A stretch of DNA of 15,365 nucleotides from JBFWWW01 sp050245975 (GTDB lineage: Bacteria > Pseudomonadota > Alphaproteobacteria > Rhizobiales > Hyphomicrobiaceae), in the NCBI GenBank assembly GCA_050245975.1, contig JBFWWW010000083.1:1-15365 (forward strand), given 5' to 3'. Shown here in pieces: positions 1 to 6,533 of this stretch; the first letter of the stretch is position 1; every line of letters begins with the position of its first letter. The position numbers were made by a program, and so were the translations under genes. The notes under the pieces were generated by a model that searched no databases, was not told the DNA's origin, and worked only from the letters and a program-made list of their open reading frames with translations.

Positions 1-633
1 CGGATCGAGCAGAACCTTGTTGGCCTTCAGGGCCTTCGCATAGTCGGCCGCGTCCGCCACCTTGAACGGCTCGTTGCCGTAGAAGCGATGGCCGCGCGTC
101 TCCCTGCCGCTCTCGATGCCGGCGATGGCAAACGGCACCACCTTGCCGTCGAGCAGGCAGACGATGCTGTGCAGCGGCCGGACCCATGTGAAATCGCTCG
201 TTCCCCAGCGCATGGACTTCGGCCAGGGGAATTTTCTCAGAACCTCGGGCACCACATCGGCCACGATCTCGGCCGCCTTGCGGCCCGGCCTTTCGATGCG
301 CGCGAGGTAGAAATCGCCCTTCTTGCCGTCGCTCACGACCTGCGCGTCGGCAATCGACTTGAGACCCGCCGCCTTGAGGAATCCCGCCACGGCCTGCTCG
401 GGCGCGCCGACGCGCGGCCCCTTGCGCTCCTCCGTCACCGCCGGCGACTTCGCCGGCACGTCGTCGAGGATAAGCGCCAGCCGGCGCGGCGTCGCATAGG
501 CCTGCGCCGCGCCCACGATGAGGCCCTGCGCCTTGAGGCCCTCGGTCACCAGGCGGCGCAGGTCATCGGCCGCGCGCGCCTGCATGCGCGCGGGGATCTC
601 TTCTGAAAACAGCTCCAGCAGCAGCTCGGGCAT
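1..633 (-). CDS. glyS: Glycine--tRNA ligase beta subunit, N-terminal part (cut by window edge)
   Basis: Beta subunit of the alpha2/beta2 bacterial glycyl-tRNA synthetase, a cytoplasmic enzyme that charges tRNA-Gly. In this enzyme type the alpha subunit carries the aminoacylation site and the beta subunit contributes mainly tRNA recognition. The frame is open from the ATG at 633 to the left edge, giving 211 residues of a protein usually near 700, so the C-terminal two thirds lie outside the window. The start MPELLLELFSEEIPARMQ is the classic GlyS N-terminus. Further on, family-typical stretches such as YATPRRLAL and MRWG are visible. The start lies 6 bp after the stop of the hydrolase gene, with a GGAAG Shine-Dalgarno-like sequence overlapping that stop, so translation is probably coupled. 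No defect is seen in the visible part. Confidence 0.95.
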   Translation of the reverse strand, partial: MPELLLELFSEEIPARMQARAADDLRRLVTEGLKAQGLIVGAAQAYATPRRLALILDDVPAKSPAVTEERKGPRVGAPEQAVAGFLKAAGLKSIADAQVVSDGKKGDFYLARIERPGRKAAEIVADVVPEVLRKFPWPKSMRWGTSDFTWVRPLHSIVCLLDGKVVPFAIAGIESGRETRGHRFYGNEPFKVADAADYAKALKANKVLLDP

Positions 634-639
634 CGGCGG

Positions 640-1239
640 CTACTTCCCAGGGATGCGGTCGACTGTGGCGACGATGGCAAAGCGGTCCGCCAGCTCGGCC
701 AGCGCCGCGCGGTGCAGGCGCTCCGCGTCGATCACGCCGCCCATCGGATCGGGCAGATCGCGGGTTGCGGCCGCATCGGCGGCAACGACGGCCTTGTAGC
801 CGAGGTCGAGCGCGGCGCGCGCCGTCGAGCTGACGCACATGTGCGTCATGAAGCCCGCGAACACCACCGCCGAGCGCCCGGCCGCCTTCAGCTTGGCGTC
901 GAGATCGGTCTGCGCGAAGGCATTGGGCAGCGGCTTCAGCACCGACAGCTCGCCGGCCGCCGGCTTGACGGCGTCGATGATGGCGCCGCCGCGGCCCTCG
1001 ATGTCGAACAGCCCGCCGGCACGGCCCTTGTGCTGCACGTGCACGACCGGGGCTCCCGCCGCGCGCGCATTGGCCAGCAGCCGGGCCAGCGCGTCGACCG
1101 CCGGCTTCACGCCCGGCAGCGCCAGCTTGCCGTCGAGATACTCGTTCTGCGCGTCGATGATGACGAGCGTGGATTGCGACAGGGGCGGCGGATTGAGGTC
1201 CGCGCCCGCCAGCTCCAGAAGCGTCTTGGGTGTGCTCAT
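640..1239 (-). CDS. Cysteine hydrolase of the isochorismatase-like superfamily, embedded in the glyQ-glyS operon
   Basis: A 199-residue soluble alpha/beta hydrolase of the isochorismatase/nicotinamidase superfamily, whose members cleave amide, carbamoyl or vinyl-ether bonds through an Asp-Lys-Cys triad. The likely triad is visible: D29 in LVIIDAQNEY, K102 in LKPLPNAF and C135 in GFMTHMCVSSTAR, the last followed by the family helix ARAALDLGY. The ATG at 1239 overlaps the glyQ stop in an ATGA quartet, with a strong GGAGG just upstream inside the end of glyQ. The following glyS starts 6 bp after this stop. The gene is therefore cotranscribed and probably translationally coupled with both synthetase genes. 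The substrate cannot be read from sequence; nicotinamidase, N-carbamoyl amidase or an uncharacterised amidase are all possible. The fold is sure and the role is unknown. Confidence 0.92.
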   Translation of the reverse strand: MSTPKTLLELAGADLNPPPLSQSTLVIIDAQNEYLDGKLALPGVKPAVDALARLLANARAAGAPVVHVQHKGRAGGLFDIEGRGGAIIDAVKPAAGELSVLKPLPNAFAQTDLDAKLKAAGRSAVVFAGFMTHMCVSSTARAALDLGYKAVVAADAAATRDLPDPMGGVIDAERLHRAALAELADRFAIVATVDRIPGK

Positions 1240-2201
1240 GCTCCGCCTCCCTCCGTTTGCAGCCATGCCGCGCAGCAGGCCTTCGCCAGCTCGCGCACGC
1301 GCAGAATGTAGCTTTGCCGCTCGGTGACGGAGATCACGCCCCGCGCATCGAGCAGGTTGAAAATGTGCGAGGCCTTGATGCACTGGTCGTAGGCCGGCAG
1401 CGCAAGCCTGTGCCGCCCGCCTTCCGGCCGGCTCCCCGCGGGGGAGTCGGAGAGTGCACCAGCGGACAACAGCGCCTTGCATTCCTGCTCGGCGTCGCGG
1501 AAGTGCCTGAGCAGCATCTCGGTGTCGGCGTGCTCGAAGTTGAACCGCGAGTATTCCTGCTCGGCCTGCAGGAACACGTCGCCGTAGGTCAGCTTGCGCG
1601 CATCGGTACGGCCGTTGAAGTTGAGATCGAACACGCGGTCGACGCCCTGCACGTACATGGCGAGCCGCTCGAGCCCGTAGGTGATCTCGCCCGCCACCGG
1701 GTTGCAGTCGAAGCCGCCCACCTGCTGGAAGTAGGTGAACTGCGTCACCTCCATGCCGTTGCACCAGACTTCCCAGCCGAGCCCCCAGGCGCCCAGCGTC
1801 GGGCTCTCCCAGTCGTCCTCGACGAAGCGGATGTCGTTCGCCTGCGTGTCGATGCCGATGGCGTCGAGGCTCTTGAGATAAAGATCCAGGATGTCCGGCG
1901 GCGACGGCTTCATGATCACCTGGAACTGGTAGTAGTGCTGCAGCCGGTTCGGGTTCTCGCCGTAGCGCCCGTCCTTCGGGCGGCGCGACGGCTGCACGTA
2001 GGCCGCGTTCCACGGTCTCGACCCCAGCGCGCGCAGCGTCGTCGCCGGATGGAACGTGCCCGCGCCGACCTCCATGTCGTAGGGTTGCAGGAGCACGCAG
2101 CCCTGCGCGCCCCAGAACTGCTGCAGCGTGAGGGTCAGGTCCTGAAACGATTGCGCCGGCCGGAGCTGCCCGGCGGCCGGCCCGGTGGCTTTCTTCTGCA
2201 T
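1236..2201 (-). CDS. glyQ: Glycine--tRNA ligase alpha subunit
   Basis: Catalytic alpha subunit of the tetrameric glycyl-tRNA synthetase (class II), which activates glycine with ATP and works with GlyS. It has 321 residues; typical homologues are about 290-305. Conserved blocks run in order: FWGAQGCVLLQPYDMEVGAGT (about 29-49), YVQPSRRPKDGRYGENPNR (68-86), the class II core RFVEDDWESPTLGAWGLGWEV (125-145), TQFTYFQQVGG (153-163), GEITYGLERLAMY (171-183) and FNLLDARGVISVTERQ (281-296). Residues about 249-265 (SDSPAGSRPEGG region) have no counterpart in E. coli GlyQ as I recall it, and coincide with a palindromic DNA element, so this is probably an in-frame insertion. The ATG at 2201 follows a short leader about 27 nt from a predicted transcription start. 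The ribosome site is weak (GGGAC). Confidence 0.96.
   Translation of the reverse strand: MQKKATGPAAGQLRPAQSFQDLTLTLQQFWGAQGCVLLQPYDMEVGAGTFHPATTLRALGSRPWNAAYVQPSRRPKDGRYGENPNRLQHYYQFQVIMKPSPPDILDLYLKSLDAIGIDTQANDIRFVEDDWESPTLGAWGLGWEVWCNGMEVTQFTYFQQVGGFDCNPVAGEITYGLERLAMYVQGVDRVFDLNFNGRTDARKLTYGDVFLQAEQEYSRFNFEHADTEMLLRHFRDAEQECKALLSAGALSDSPAGSRPEGGRHRLALPAYDQCIKASHIFNLLDARGVISVTERQSYILRVRELAKACCAAWLQTEGGGA
1428..1450. repeat. Palindromic element inside glyQ
   Basis: A 10-bp stem, CCGGCTCCCC at 1428-1437 and GGGGAGTCGG at 1441-1450, closed by a GCG loop with a single mismatch that becomes a G-U pair in one strand. It sits inside the extra segment of GlyQ encoded by about 1407-1454. The location and the dyad look like a small mobile palindromic sequence of the kind known in alphaproteobacteria (Rickettsia palindromic element-like, in general terms). 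The identity of the element family is inference. Confidence 0.6.
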
Positions 2202-2234
2202 CGGAAAAATCGTCCCGCGGCGGTTGTGGCGCGC

Positions 2235-2262
2235 ACTATACGCAAACAGGTCCGCCCGTCAC
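2235..2262 (-). promoter_or_regulatory. Sigma70-like promoter of the glyQ operon
   Basis: Read on the minus strand, GTGACG (-35, 4/6 to TTGACA) lies 16 bp upstream of TATAGT (-10, 5/6 to TATAAT). The predicted start of transcription is near 2228, giving a leader of about 27 nt before the glyQ ATG at 2201. It is the only good -10 in the 78-bp gap. Confidence 0.55.
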
Positions 2263-2279
2263 GCGGATTGTCGCTTCCG

Positions 2280-2501
2280 TCAGGCGCGCTGGCGCGGCTT
2301 GTAGACGCCGGCCTCGGCATCGTACTCCAGCGCGCCGAGGTCTTTTTCGACGAGCTCGCCGGAGGCTCGGGCCGCGCGGCGCCGCAATTCCTCCTCGGCG
2401 CGGTTCAGCTCCGCCGTCAGCATCCCGCCGGCCCGTGTCAGCCAGCGATAGCCGGCGTAGAGGCCGGCTCCCAGCACCGCGATGGCGATCACTTGCGGCA
2501 T
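2280..2501 (-). CDS. Small membrane-anchored protein of 73 residues, downstream of the S49 peptidase
   Basis: Not recognised as a named family. The 73-residue protein has a hydrophobic N-terminal segment (about residues 3-18, PQVIAIAVLGAGLYAGY). A charged, helix-forming stretch rich in Glu and Arg follows (about 29-48, ELNRAEEELRRRAAR), and the C-terminus ends LEYDAEAGVYKP. This looks like a single-pass inner-membrane peptide with a cytoplasmic coiled or helical tail. The ATG at 2501 has an excellent AGGAGG site 7 nt upstream. The longer upstream reading in the same frame overlaps the peptidase gene and was not used. It follows the S49 peptidase by 28 bp in the same direction and is probably cotranscribed, so a role as partner or target of that peptidase is possible but speculative. 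Confidence 0.8.
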   Translation of the reverse strand: MPQVIAIAVLGAGLYAGYRWLTRAGGMLTAELNRAEEELRRRAARASGELVEKDLGALEYDAEAGVYKPRQRA

Positions 2502-2529
2502 TTCTGCCTCCTTCCTGGAGGTAACTCCG

Positions 2530-3375
2530 TCACAGGCCGAAGCGCGCCCACAGGGCCCGCGCCTCGACGGCCGACAGCAGATCATCGGCCAACGGCGTCG
2601 GGAAGGCAAATCCATCGCCGGAACCCAGGCTTGATCCCGGCAGGCGGCGGAACCGGGACAGCAGCCCGCCCCCGCCCAGCGGGATGGCCTTGAGGCGCAC
2701 CCTCTCGCCATGCAGCTCGCGCATGCGCGTGCGCACGTCCGAAATGCCGTCGATCAGGCCATAGTCCAGCGCCTTGGCCGCCGACCAGAAGGCCCCCGAA
2801 AAGAGTTCCGTGTCCGGCCCCTTGAGCCGTCCCGCCCGCCGGTCCTTGACGATGCCGATGAACACGTCGTGCACGTCGCGCTGCAGCGCCTTCAGCCGCT
2901 CCACGTCGTCGGCCTTCTCGGGCAGGAACGGATCGAGCGTGCCCTTGTTGGTCCCCGCAGTATGCACGCGCCGCTCGATGCCCAGCTTGTCGATCGCCTT
3001 GTCGAAGCCGAAGCTCGCCGAGATGACGCCGATCGAGCCGATGATCGACGACGGATCGGCATAGATTTCATCGCCGGCAAGCGCCAGGAAATAGCCGCCC
3101 GAGGCGGCGACATCCTCGCAGAACACGTAGACGCGCTTGCCCTTCTCCTGCGCCAGCTGGCGGATGCGCTTGAAGATCAGGTGCGACTGCACCGGCGAGC
3201 CGCCCGGCGAATTCACGATCACGGCAACGCTCGGCAGCTTCGAGGCGGCAAAGGCCTTCTCGATCGCGCCTGCCGCAGCCGAGATACCGAGCCCCGCGCG
3301 CAGCGGCGTCGCCATGCCGATCGGCCCCGAGAGCCTCAGCACGGGCACCACGGGCCCACGGCGGAAAAACAGCAT
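2530..3375 (-). CDS. sppA: S49-family signal peptide peptidase-like serine protease (short SppA/SohB type)
   Basis: Serine peptidase of family S49, a Ser-Lys dyad enzyme that in characterised members degrades cleaved signal peptides or membrane-protein fragments. It has 281 residues, matching the short single-domain form rather than the duplicated E. coli SppA of about 618. Visible features: VIVNSPGGSP (about 53-61, crotonase-like GG turn), the nucleophile region VAASGGYFLA with S92, YADPSSIIGSIGVIS (105-119), and the likely general base K144 in TNKGTLDPF. No clear signal peptide is seen; the N-terminus MLFFRRGPVVPVLRLSGPIG resembles family members that start directly with the first beta strand. 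The ATG at 3375 was chosen because GAGGAG lies 6 nt upstream; the frame continues 31 codons further without family similarity. It heads a likely two-gene unit with the 73-residue membrane protein. Confidence 0.92.
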   Translation of the reverse strand: MLFFRRGPVVPVLRLSGPIGMATPLRAGLGISAAAGAIEKAFAASKLPSVAVIVNSPGGSPVQSHLIFKRIRQLAQEKGKRVYVFCEDVAASGGYFLALAGDEIYADPSSIIGSIGVISASFGFDKAIDKLGIERRVHTAGTNKGTLDPFLPEKADDVERLKALQRDVHDVFIGIVKDRRAGRLKGPDTELFSGAFWSAAKALDYGLIDGISDVRTRMRELHGERVRLKAIPLGGGGLLSRFRRLPGSSLGSGDGFAFPTPLADDLLSAVEARALWARFGL

Positions 3376-3431
3376 CACAACTCCTCTGTCCTCGTCTGGT
3401 CGAACGCGCGCGCTTGCGTACGGGTTGCGGT

Positions 3432-3470
3432 CCTTGCGACGGACGAGGATACGATATCGTCCGTACAAGG
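3432..3470. repeat. Strong inverted repeat upstream of the S49 peptidase gene
   Basis: Nested dyads lie in the 133-bp gap between the methyltransferase stop and the peptidase start. The core is ACGGACGA (3439-3446) and TCGTCCGT (3457-3464). It is extended by CCTTG (3432-3436) and CAAGG (3466-3470) across a small 2:1 bulge. A second perfect palindrome, ACGATATCGT, occupies 3451-3460. As RNA it would make a 13-bp stem with a 10-nt loop. No T-run follows on either strand, so a canonical intrinsic terminator is not shown. It may be a terminator for the upstream gene, an mRNA leader structure or an operator. Confidence 0.65.
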
Positions 3471-3508
3471 GGCAGCGGTTTCGGATCGCGCGGCGGTGGC
3501 CGAATGCC

Positions 3509-4282
3509 TCAGCCCGCGAGCGACAGCCCCTGGCCGAGCCTCAGGATGGCTTCCGCATCCTTGCTGAAGGCATTCCCCGCGCCGTGCAGGACCAGCCCCG
3601 GACGCACCACGGGTCGCGCGCGGCTGCCTTTCACGCCCTGTAGCAGAATGCGGCTTGCGGAGGCGCCGGTGCGCGGGAACAGCGGAAAGACGATCACGCC
3701 GCCGAAACGGCCGTCAAACGCCGCCAGCGCCTCGCCCAGCGCGTCGGCGCGATGGATCAGCGTCACGGTGCCACCCGCCCGCGCCATTGCCGCCGCGGCG
3801 CGCAGCCAGCGGTCGAGCGTGCCCGCCGGCATGCTGTGCGCCGCCGCCTTGCCGGTATCGGGCGGCAGGGTGCCGTCGTCGTCGATGTTGTAGGGGGGAT
3901 TGGCGACCACGTGATCGAACGAGCCGGAGAGCGGGGCCAACTGGAGCGCCTGCGCCAGCGGCGCCGTGACGTCGGCGACGATCACGTCGACGCGATCCGC
4001 CAGCCCGTTGCGGCGCGCGTTTTCCTCCGCCAGCCCCGCAAGGTCGGCGTTTCTTTCCACCAGCGTCACGCGGGCGCCGGAGAGGCGCCGCGCCGCGCAC
4101 AGTCCCACCGTCCCAGCTCCCGCGCCCAGATCGAGGATGCGACCGGCCGACGGTACCGCAGCGGCCAGCAGCACGGCATCGAGCCCGGCCCGATAGCCGC
4201 CGCTTGGCTGCAGGATCGACAGCGCGCCGCCGAGAAAAGCGTCGTCGGTATGAGCCTCTTCGATCCGTGCGCCGGCGCTCAT
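3509..4282 (-). CDS. SAM-dependent methyltransferase, tRNA1(Val) adenine-37 N6-methyltransferase type
   Basis: A 257-residue Rossmann-fold methyltransferase. The SAM-binding motif I is DLGAGAGTVGL (51-61), the acidic end of strand 2 is VTLVERN (72-78), and the adenine-N6 catalytic motif is NPPY (128-131) preceded by FDHVVA. This combination, with the N-terminal GGYRAGLDAVLLAA block (28-41), matches the YfiC/TrmN6 family that methylates N6 of A37 in tRNA-Val; the exact RNA target here is inferred. The C-terminal part contains FPLFPRTGASASRILLQG, also typical of the family. The ATG at 4282 overlaps the stop of the upstream DUF2007 gene by ATGA, so the two are translationally coupled. The stop at 3509 is followed by the hairpin at 3432-3470. 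Confidence 0.9.
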   Translation of the reverse strand: MSAGARIEEAHTDDAFLGGALSILQPSGGYRAGLDAVLLAAAVPSAGRILDLGAGAGTVGLCAARRLSGARVTLVERNADLAGLAEENARRNGLADRVDVIVADVTAPLAQALQLAPLSGSFDHVVANPPYNIDDDGTLPPDTGKAAAHSMPAGTLDRWLRAAAAMARAGGTVTLIHRADALGEALAAFDGRFGGVIVFPLFPRTGASASRILLQGVKGSRARPVVRPGLVLHGAGNAFSKDAEAILRLGQGLSLAG

Positions 4283-4509
4283 GCGTCCTCGTCCGCCAGC
4301 CATTCCGCCAGGCCCGCCTCGGCCAGCAGCCGGCGCGCGCGCAGCACGTCCTCGGTCGCCACCAGCAGGCGGCGGGGAAAAATACCGATCGAACCTTCCA
4401 CGATGCTCATGTGCCGGTCCGCTATGTCGGCGGAAATGCCCGCCTCCCGCAGCACGGCTTCCGCGAAGCTCAGCACAACCGCGTCGTTCGACTTCAGAAT
4501 GTCGCGCAT
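4279..4509 (-). CDS. DUF2007-family small protein
   Basis: A 76-residue protein, MRDILKSNDAVVLSFAEAVL onwards, with the family features of DUF2007: an N-terminal (L)(K/R)(T/S)ND-V--S-AEALL segment, a central DRHMSIVEGSIGIFPRRLLV block, and an acidic C-terminal helix ending EWLADEDA. The biochemical function of this family is not established as far as I know; it has been suggested to be a signal-transducing or regulatory domain. The ATG at 4509 is preferred; an in-frame GTG at 4536 would add nine residues but has no ribosome site. A small hairpin (CAGCC-TGA-GGCTG, 4519-4531) lies immediately upstream of a weak GGGA ribosome site. The gene overlaps the methyltransferase by 4 bp and is divergent from the polyprenyl synthase gene. 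Confidence 0.85.
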   Translation of the reverse strand: MRDILKSNDAVVLSFAEAVLREAGISADIADRHMSIVEGSIGIFPRRLLVATEDVLRARRLLAEAGLAEWLADEDA

Positions 4510-4540
4510 CGCGATTCCCAGCCTGAGGCTGATCACTCCA

Positions 4541-4560
4541 TCGGCTGGCGTCGGCTGCCG
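4541..4560. repeat. Adjacent 10-bp direct repeats upstream of the polyprenyl synthase promoter
   Basis: TCGGCTGGCG and TCGGCTGCCG abut each other, with 9 of 10 identical, ending 5 bp before the -35 hexamer at 4566. One helical turn spacing next to a -35 box is what an activator site would look like, but no regulator is known. Confidence 0.35.
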
Positions 4561-4565
4561 CCCGC

Positions 4566-4594
4566 TTGACTGGCCCGCTCGCCTCCCGGATAAC
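4566..4594 (+). promoter_or_regulatory. Sigma70-like promoter of the polyprenyl synthase gene
   Basis: TTGACT (-35, 5/6) at 4566-4571 and GATAAC (-10, 4/6) at 4589-4594 are separated by 17 bp. The predicted transcript starts near 4601, leaving about 30 nt before the start codon at 4631. The GAAGG ribosome site at 4617-4621 lies within this leader. Confidence 0.6.
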
Positions 4595-4630
4595 ACGGGC
4601 AGGAAGCAGCTCAACCGAAGGTAGCATGTC

Positions 4631-5647
4631 TTGGGCGTTGTCGTCCCACTGGAAGAGGCGCGGGATCCGTCCGTAAGCCTGCAGCGTCTCGTCACCCTGG
4701 TGTCGGACGACATGGCCGCGGTCAACCGGATCATCCTCGACAAGGCGATCTCCGACGTCGAGTTGATCCCCGAGCTCGCCCATCATCTGATCGACTCGGG
4801 TGGCAAGCGGCTGCGGCCCATGCTCACCATCGCTGCCGCCAAGCTCTCGGACTATGCGGGCGACGGCCATGTCCGCCTCGCCGCCGCCGTCGAGTTCATG
4901 CACACGGCGACGCTGCTGCACGACGACGTCGTCGATGACAGCGACGTGCGGCGCGGCAAGAAGGCGGCCCGGATCGTGTGGGGCAACCAGGCGAGCGTGC
5001 TCGTTGGCGATTTCCTGCTCGGCCAGGCCTTCCGCATGATGGTCGACGTCGGCTCGCTCGCCGCGCTGAAAATTCTGTCCAACGCCGCGGCCGTCATCGC
5101 CGAGGGCGAGGTCATGCAGCTCGCCGCCGCGCAGAACACGGCCACCACCGAGGACGAATACCTCGCCATCATCGACGCCAAGACGGCAGCGCTCTTCTCC
5201 GCCGCCGCCGAGGTGGGCGCGGCCATTGCCGCGCGCCCCGTCGCCGAACAGACCGCGCTCAAGTCCTACGGCCGCAACATCGGCCTCGCCTTTCAGCTCG
5301 TTGACGACGCGCTGGACTATTCCGGCGACAGCAACCGTCTCGGCAAATCCACGGGCGACGATTTCCGCGAGGGCAAGATCACGCTCCCGGTCATCCTGTG
5401 TTTCCGCCGCGGCGATGCCGGCGAGCGCGCCTTCTGGCAGCGCACGCTGGCCGACGGGGACATCCGCGACGGCGACTTCGAGGAAGCGCTGCGGCTGATG
5501 AAGAAGCACAAGGCGATCGAGGCGACTCTGGAGCGGGCGCGCCACTACGGCGCCATCGCCCGCGACGCGCTGGCGATCTTCTCCGACAGTCCGGCGCGCA
5601 CCGCGCTTGCCGACGCGGTCGCCTTCGCCATCAGCCGCTCGAACTGA
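4631..5647 (+). CDS. ispB: Long-chain trans-polyprenyl (octaprenyl-type) diphosphate synthase
   Basis: Elongates allylic diphosphates with isopentenyl diphosphate to build the side chain of ubiquinone. It has 338 residues. The two aspartate-rich Mg-binding motifs are DDVVD at 98-102 (within HTATLLHDDVVDDSD) and DDALD at 225-229 (within FQLVDDALDY). GGKRLRPML (57-65) is the IPP/allylic binding block. Alanine at position 93, five residues before the first DDxxD, is the small residue found in long-chain synthases; exact chain length cannot be read. The start is taken as TTG at 4631 (MGVVVPLEE), 9 nt after GAAGG, because a stop at 4622 closes the frame upstream. The next in-frame ATG (4712) would drop 27 residues and lacks a ribosome site. 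The C-terminus overlaps convergent ispE by 17 bp. Confidence 0.94.
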   Translation: MGVVVPLEEARDPSVSLQRLVTLVSDDMAAVNRIILDKAISDVELIPELAHHLIDSGGKRLRPMLTIAAAKLSDYAGDGHVRLAAAVEFMHTATLLHDDVVDDSDVRRGKKAARIVWGNQASVLVGDFLLGQAFRMMVDVGSLAALKILSNAAAVIAEGEVMQLAAAQNTATTEDEYLAIIDAKTAALFSAAAEVGAAIAARPVAEQTALKSYGRNIGLAFQLVDDALDYSGDSNRLGKSTGDDFREGKITLPVILCFRRGDAGERAFWQRTLADGDIRDGDFEEALRLMKKHKAIEATLERARHYGAIARDALAIFSDSPARTALADAVAFAISRSN

Positions 5648-6533
5648 TCGCAAGGCCGCGCAGCGTGCAGGCGACCACCCACCATGTCGGGTATGCACGC
5701 GCGATCGCCTGCGCTGCCGCCTGCGCGGCCATCGCATCGTCATAGAGCCCGAAGCAGGTCGGCCCCGAGCCCGACAGCCGCACGGCACGGCAGCCGCGGC
5801 TCGCCGCCAGCGCCGCTTCGGTTTCAGCGATGACGGGCATCACCGAGAGCGCGGCCGCGCGCAGATCATTGGGCTCTGCTTCGAGCAACGCGACGACCGC
5901 ATCGAGCGACCGCAGCGGGCCCGTCCTCGCGGAAGGCGGGCGCGCCGGATCGAGCGGGGGGGCGGCAAGAGCGCGATAGACGGTGGCCGTCTTGGACGGG
6001 TCGAGCGGCACGGCCGGACACGCCAGGACGGCCGCCATGTCCGGCAGCGGCGGTGCGGGCGACACCTGGTCCCCAATGCCCGTCACGAACGACGGCCCGC
6101 TCGAAAGACAGACCGCCACGTCGGCCCCCAGAGCCGATGCGACCGCCTGCCAGTCGACCGTCCCGGTCAGGTCCGGCTGAGCCCGTCGCACGGCGCGCAG
6201 GAAGGCCGCTGCGTCTGCCGATCCGCCGCCGAGACCGGCGGCCACGGGCAAACGCTTGTCGAGCAGGACCGCGCCCATGGGAAGGTCGGGACAGCGGGCC
6301 CGCAGGGCCGCGGCCGCCCGCGCGATGAGATTTTCCCCTGTCAGCGCCGGCGCGAACCTGCCGGCGACTTCCAGGCCACCGGGCCTGTCCGTCGTCAGGG
6401 TCAGCTCGTCGCCAACGTCGGCGAAAACGATCAGGCTGGCGATATCGTGATAGCCATCGGGCCGGCGCCCGCGCACCGAGAGCGTCAGGTTGACCTTGGC
6501 GTGCGCGGTTTCGACGATCCTGGCCATCGCCAT
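5631..6533 (-). CDS. ispE: 4-diphosphocytidyl-2-C-methyl-D-erythritol kinase
   Basis: GHMP-superfamily kinase that phosphorylates CDP-ME at the 2-hydroxyl in the cytoplasmic MEP pathway to isopentenyl diphosphate. It has 300 residues, normal for the family. Motif 1 is AKVNLTL with catalytic K13. The glycine-rich ATP loop is LPVAAGLGGGSADAAA (95-110). D138 in ALGADVAVCLSSGP is the catalytic aspartate. Motif 3 is RLSGSGPTCFGLY (252-264). Two ATGs (6533 and 6527) are possible starts. Neither has a good ribosome site, because the 15 bp between the upstream TPR stop and this start are almost entirely a perfect GC palindrome. Translation is probably coupled to the TPR gene. The 3' end overlaps the convergent prenyl synthase gene, which acts later in the same isoprenoid route. 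Confidence 0.95.
   Translation of the reverse strand: MAMARIVETAHAKVNLTLSVRGRRPDGYHDIASLIVFADVGDELTLTTDRPGGLEVAGRFAPALTGENLIARAAAALRARCPDLPMGAVLLDKRLPVAAGLGGGSADAAAFLRAVRRAQPDLTGTVDWQAVASALGADVAVCLSSGPSFVTGIGDQVSPAPPLPDMAAVLACPAVPLDPSKTATVYRALAAPPLDPARPPSARTGPLRSLDAVVALLEAEPNDLRAAALSVMPVIAETEAALAASRGCRAVRLSGSGPTCFGLYDDAMAAQAAAQAIARAYPTWWVVACTLRGLAISSSG

Noticed and set aside
1230..2693. 487-codon plus-strand frame
   Set aside because: Antisense to glyQ and the small membrane-protein gene; no domain or ribosome site.
3432..3470. Intrinsic terminator
   Set aside because: The stem is strong, but no run of T follows on either strand, so it is listed as an inverted repeat only.
4631..4712. Frameshift at the start of the prenyl synthase (ATG at 4626 out of frame)
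   Set aside because: The TTG frame gives a sensible MGVVVPLEE start with an acceptable ribosome site, so a TTG start is simpler than a sequencing or real frameshift.
4283..5788. Upstream part of a 759-codon minus-strand frame ending in the methyltransferase
   Set aside because: This part is antisense to the polyprenyl synthase and lacks motifs. The real methyltransferase start is the ATG at 4282, coupled to DUF2007.
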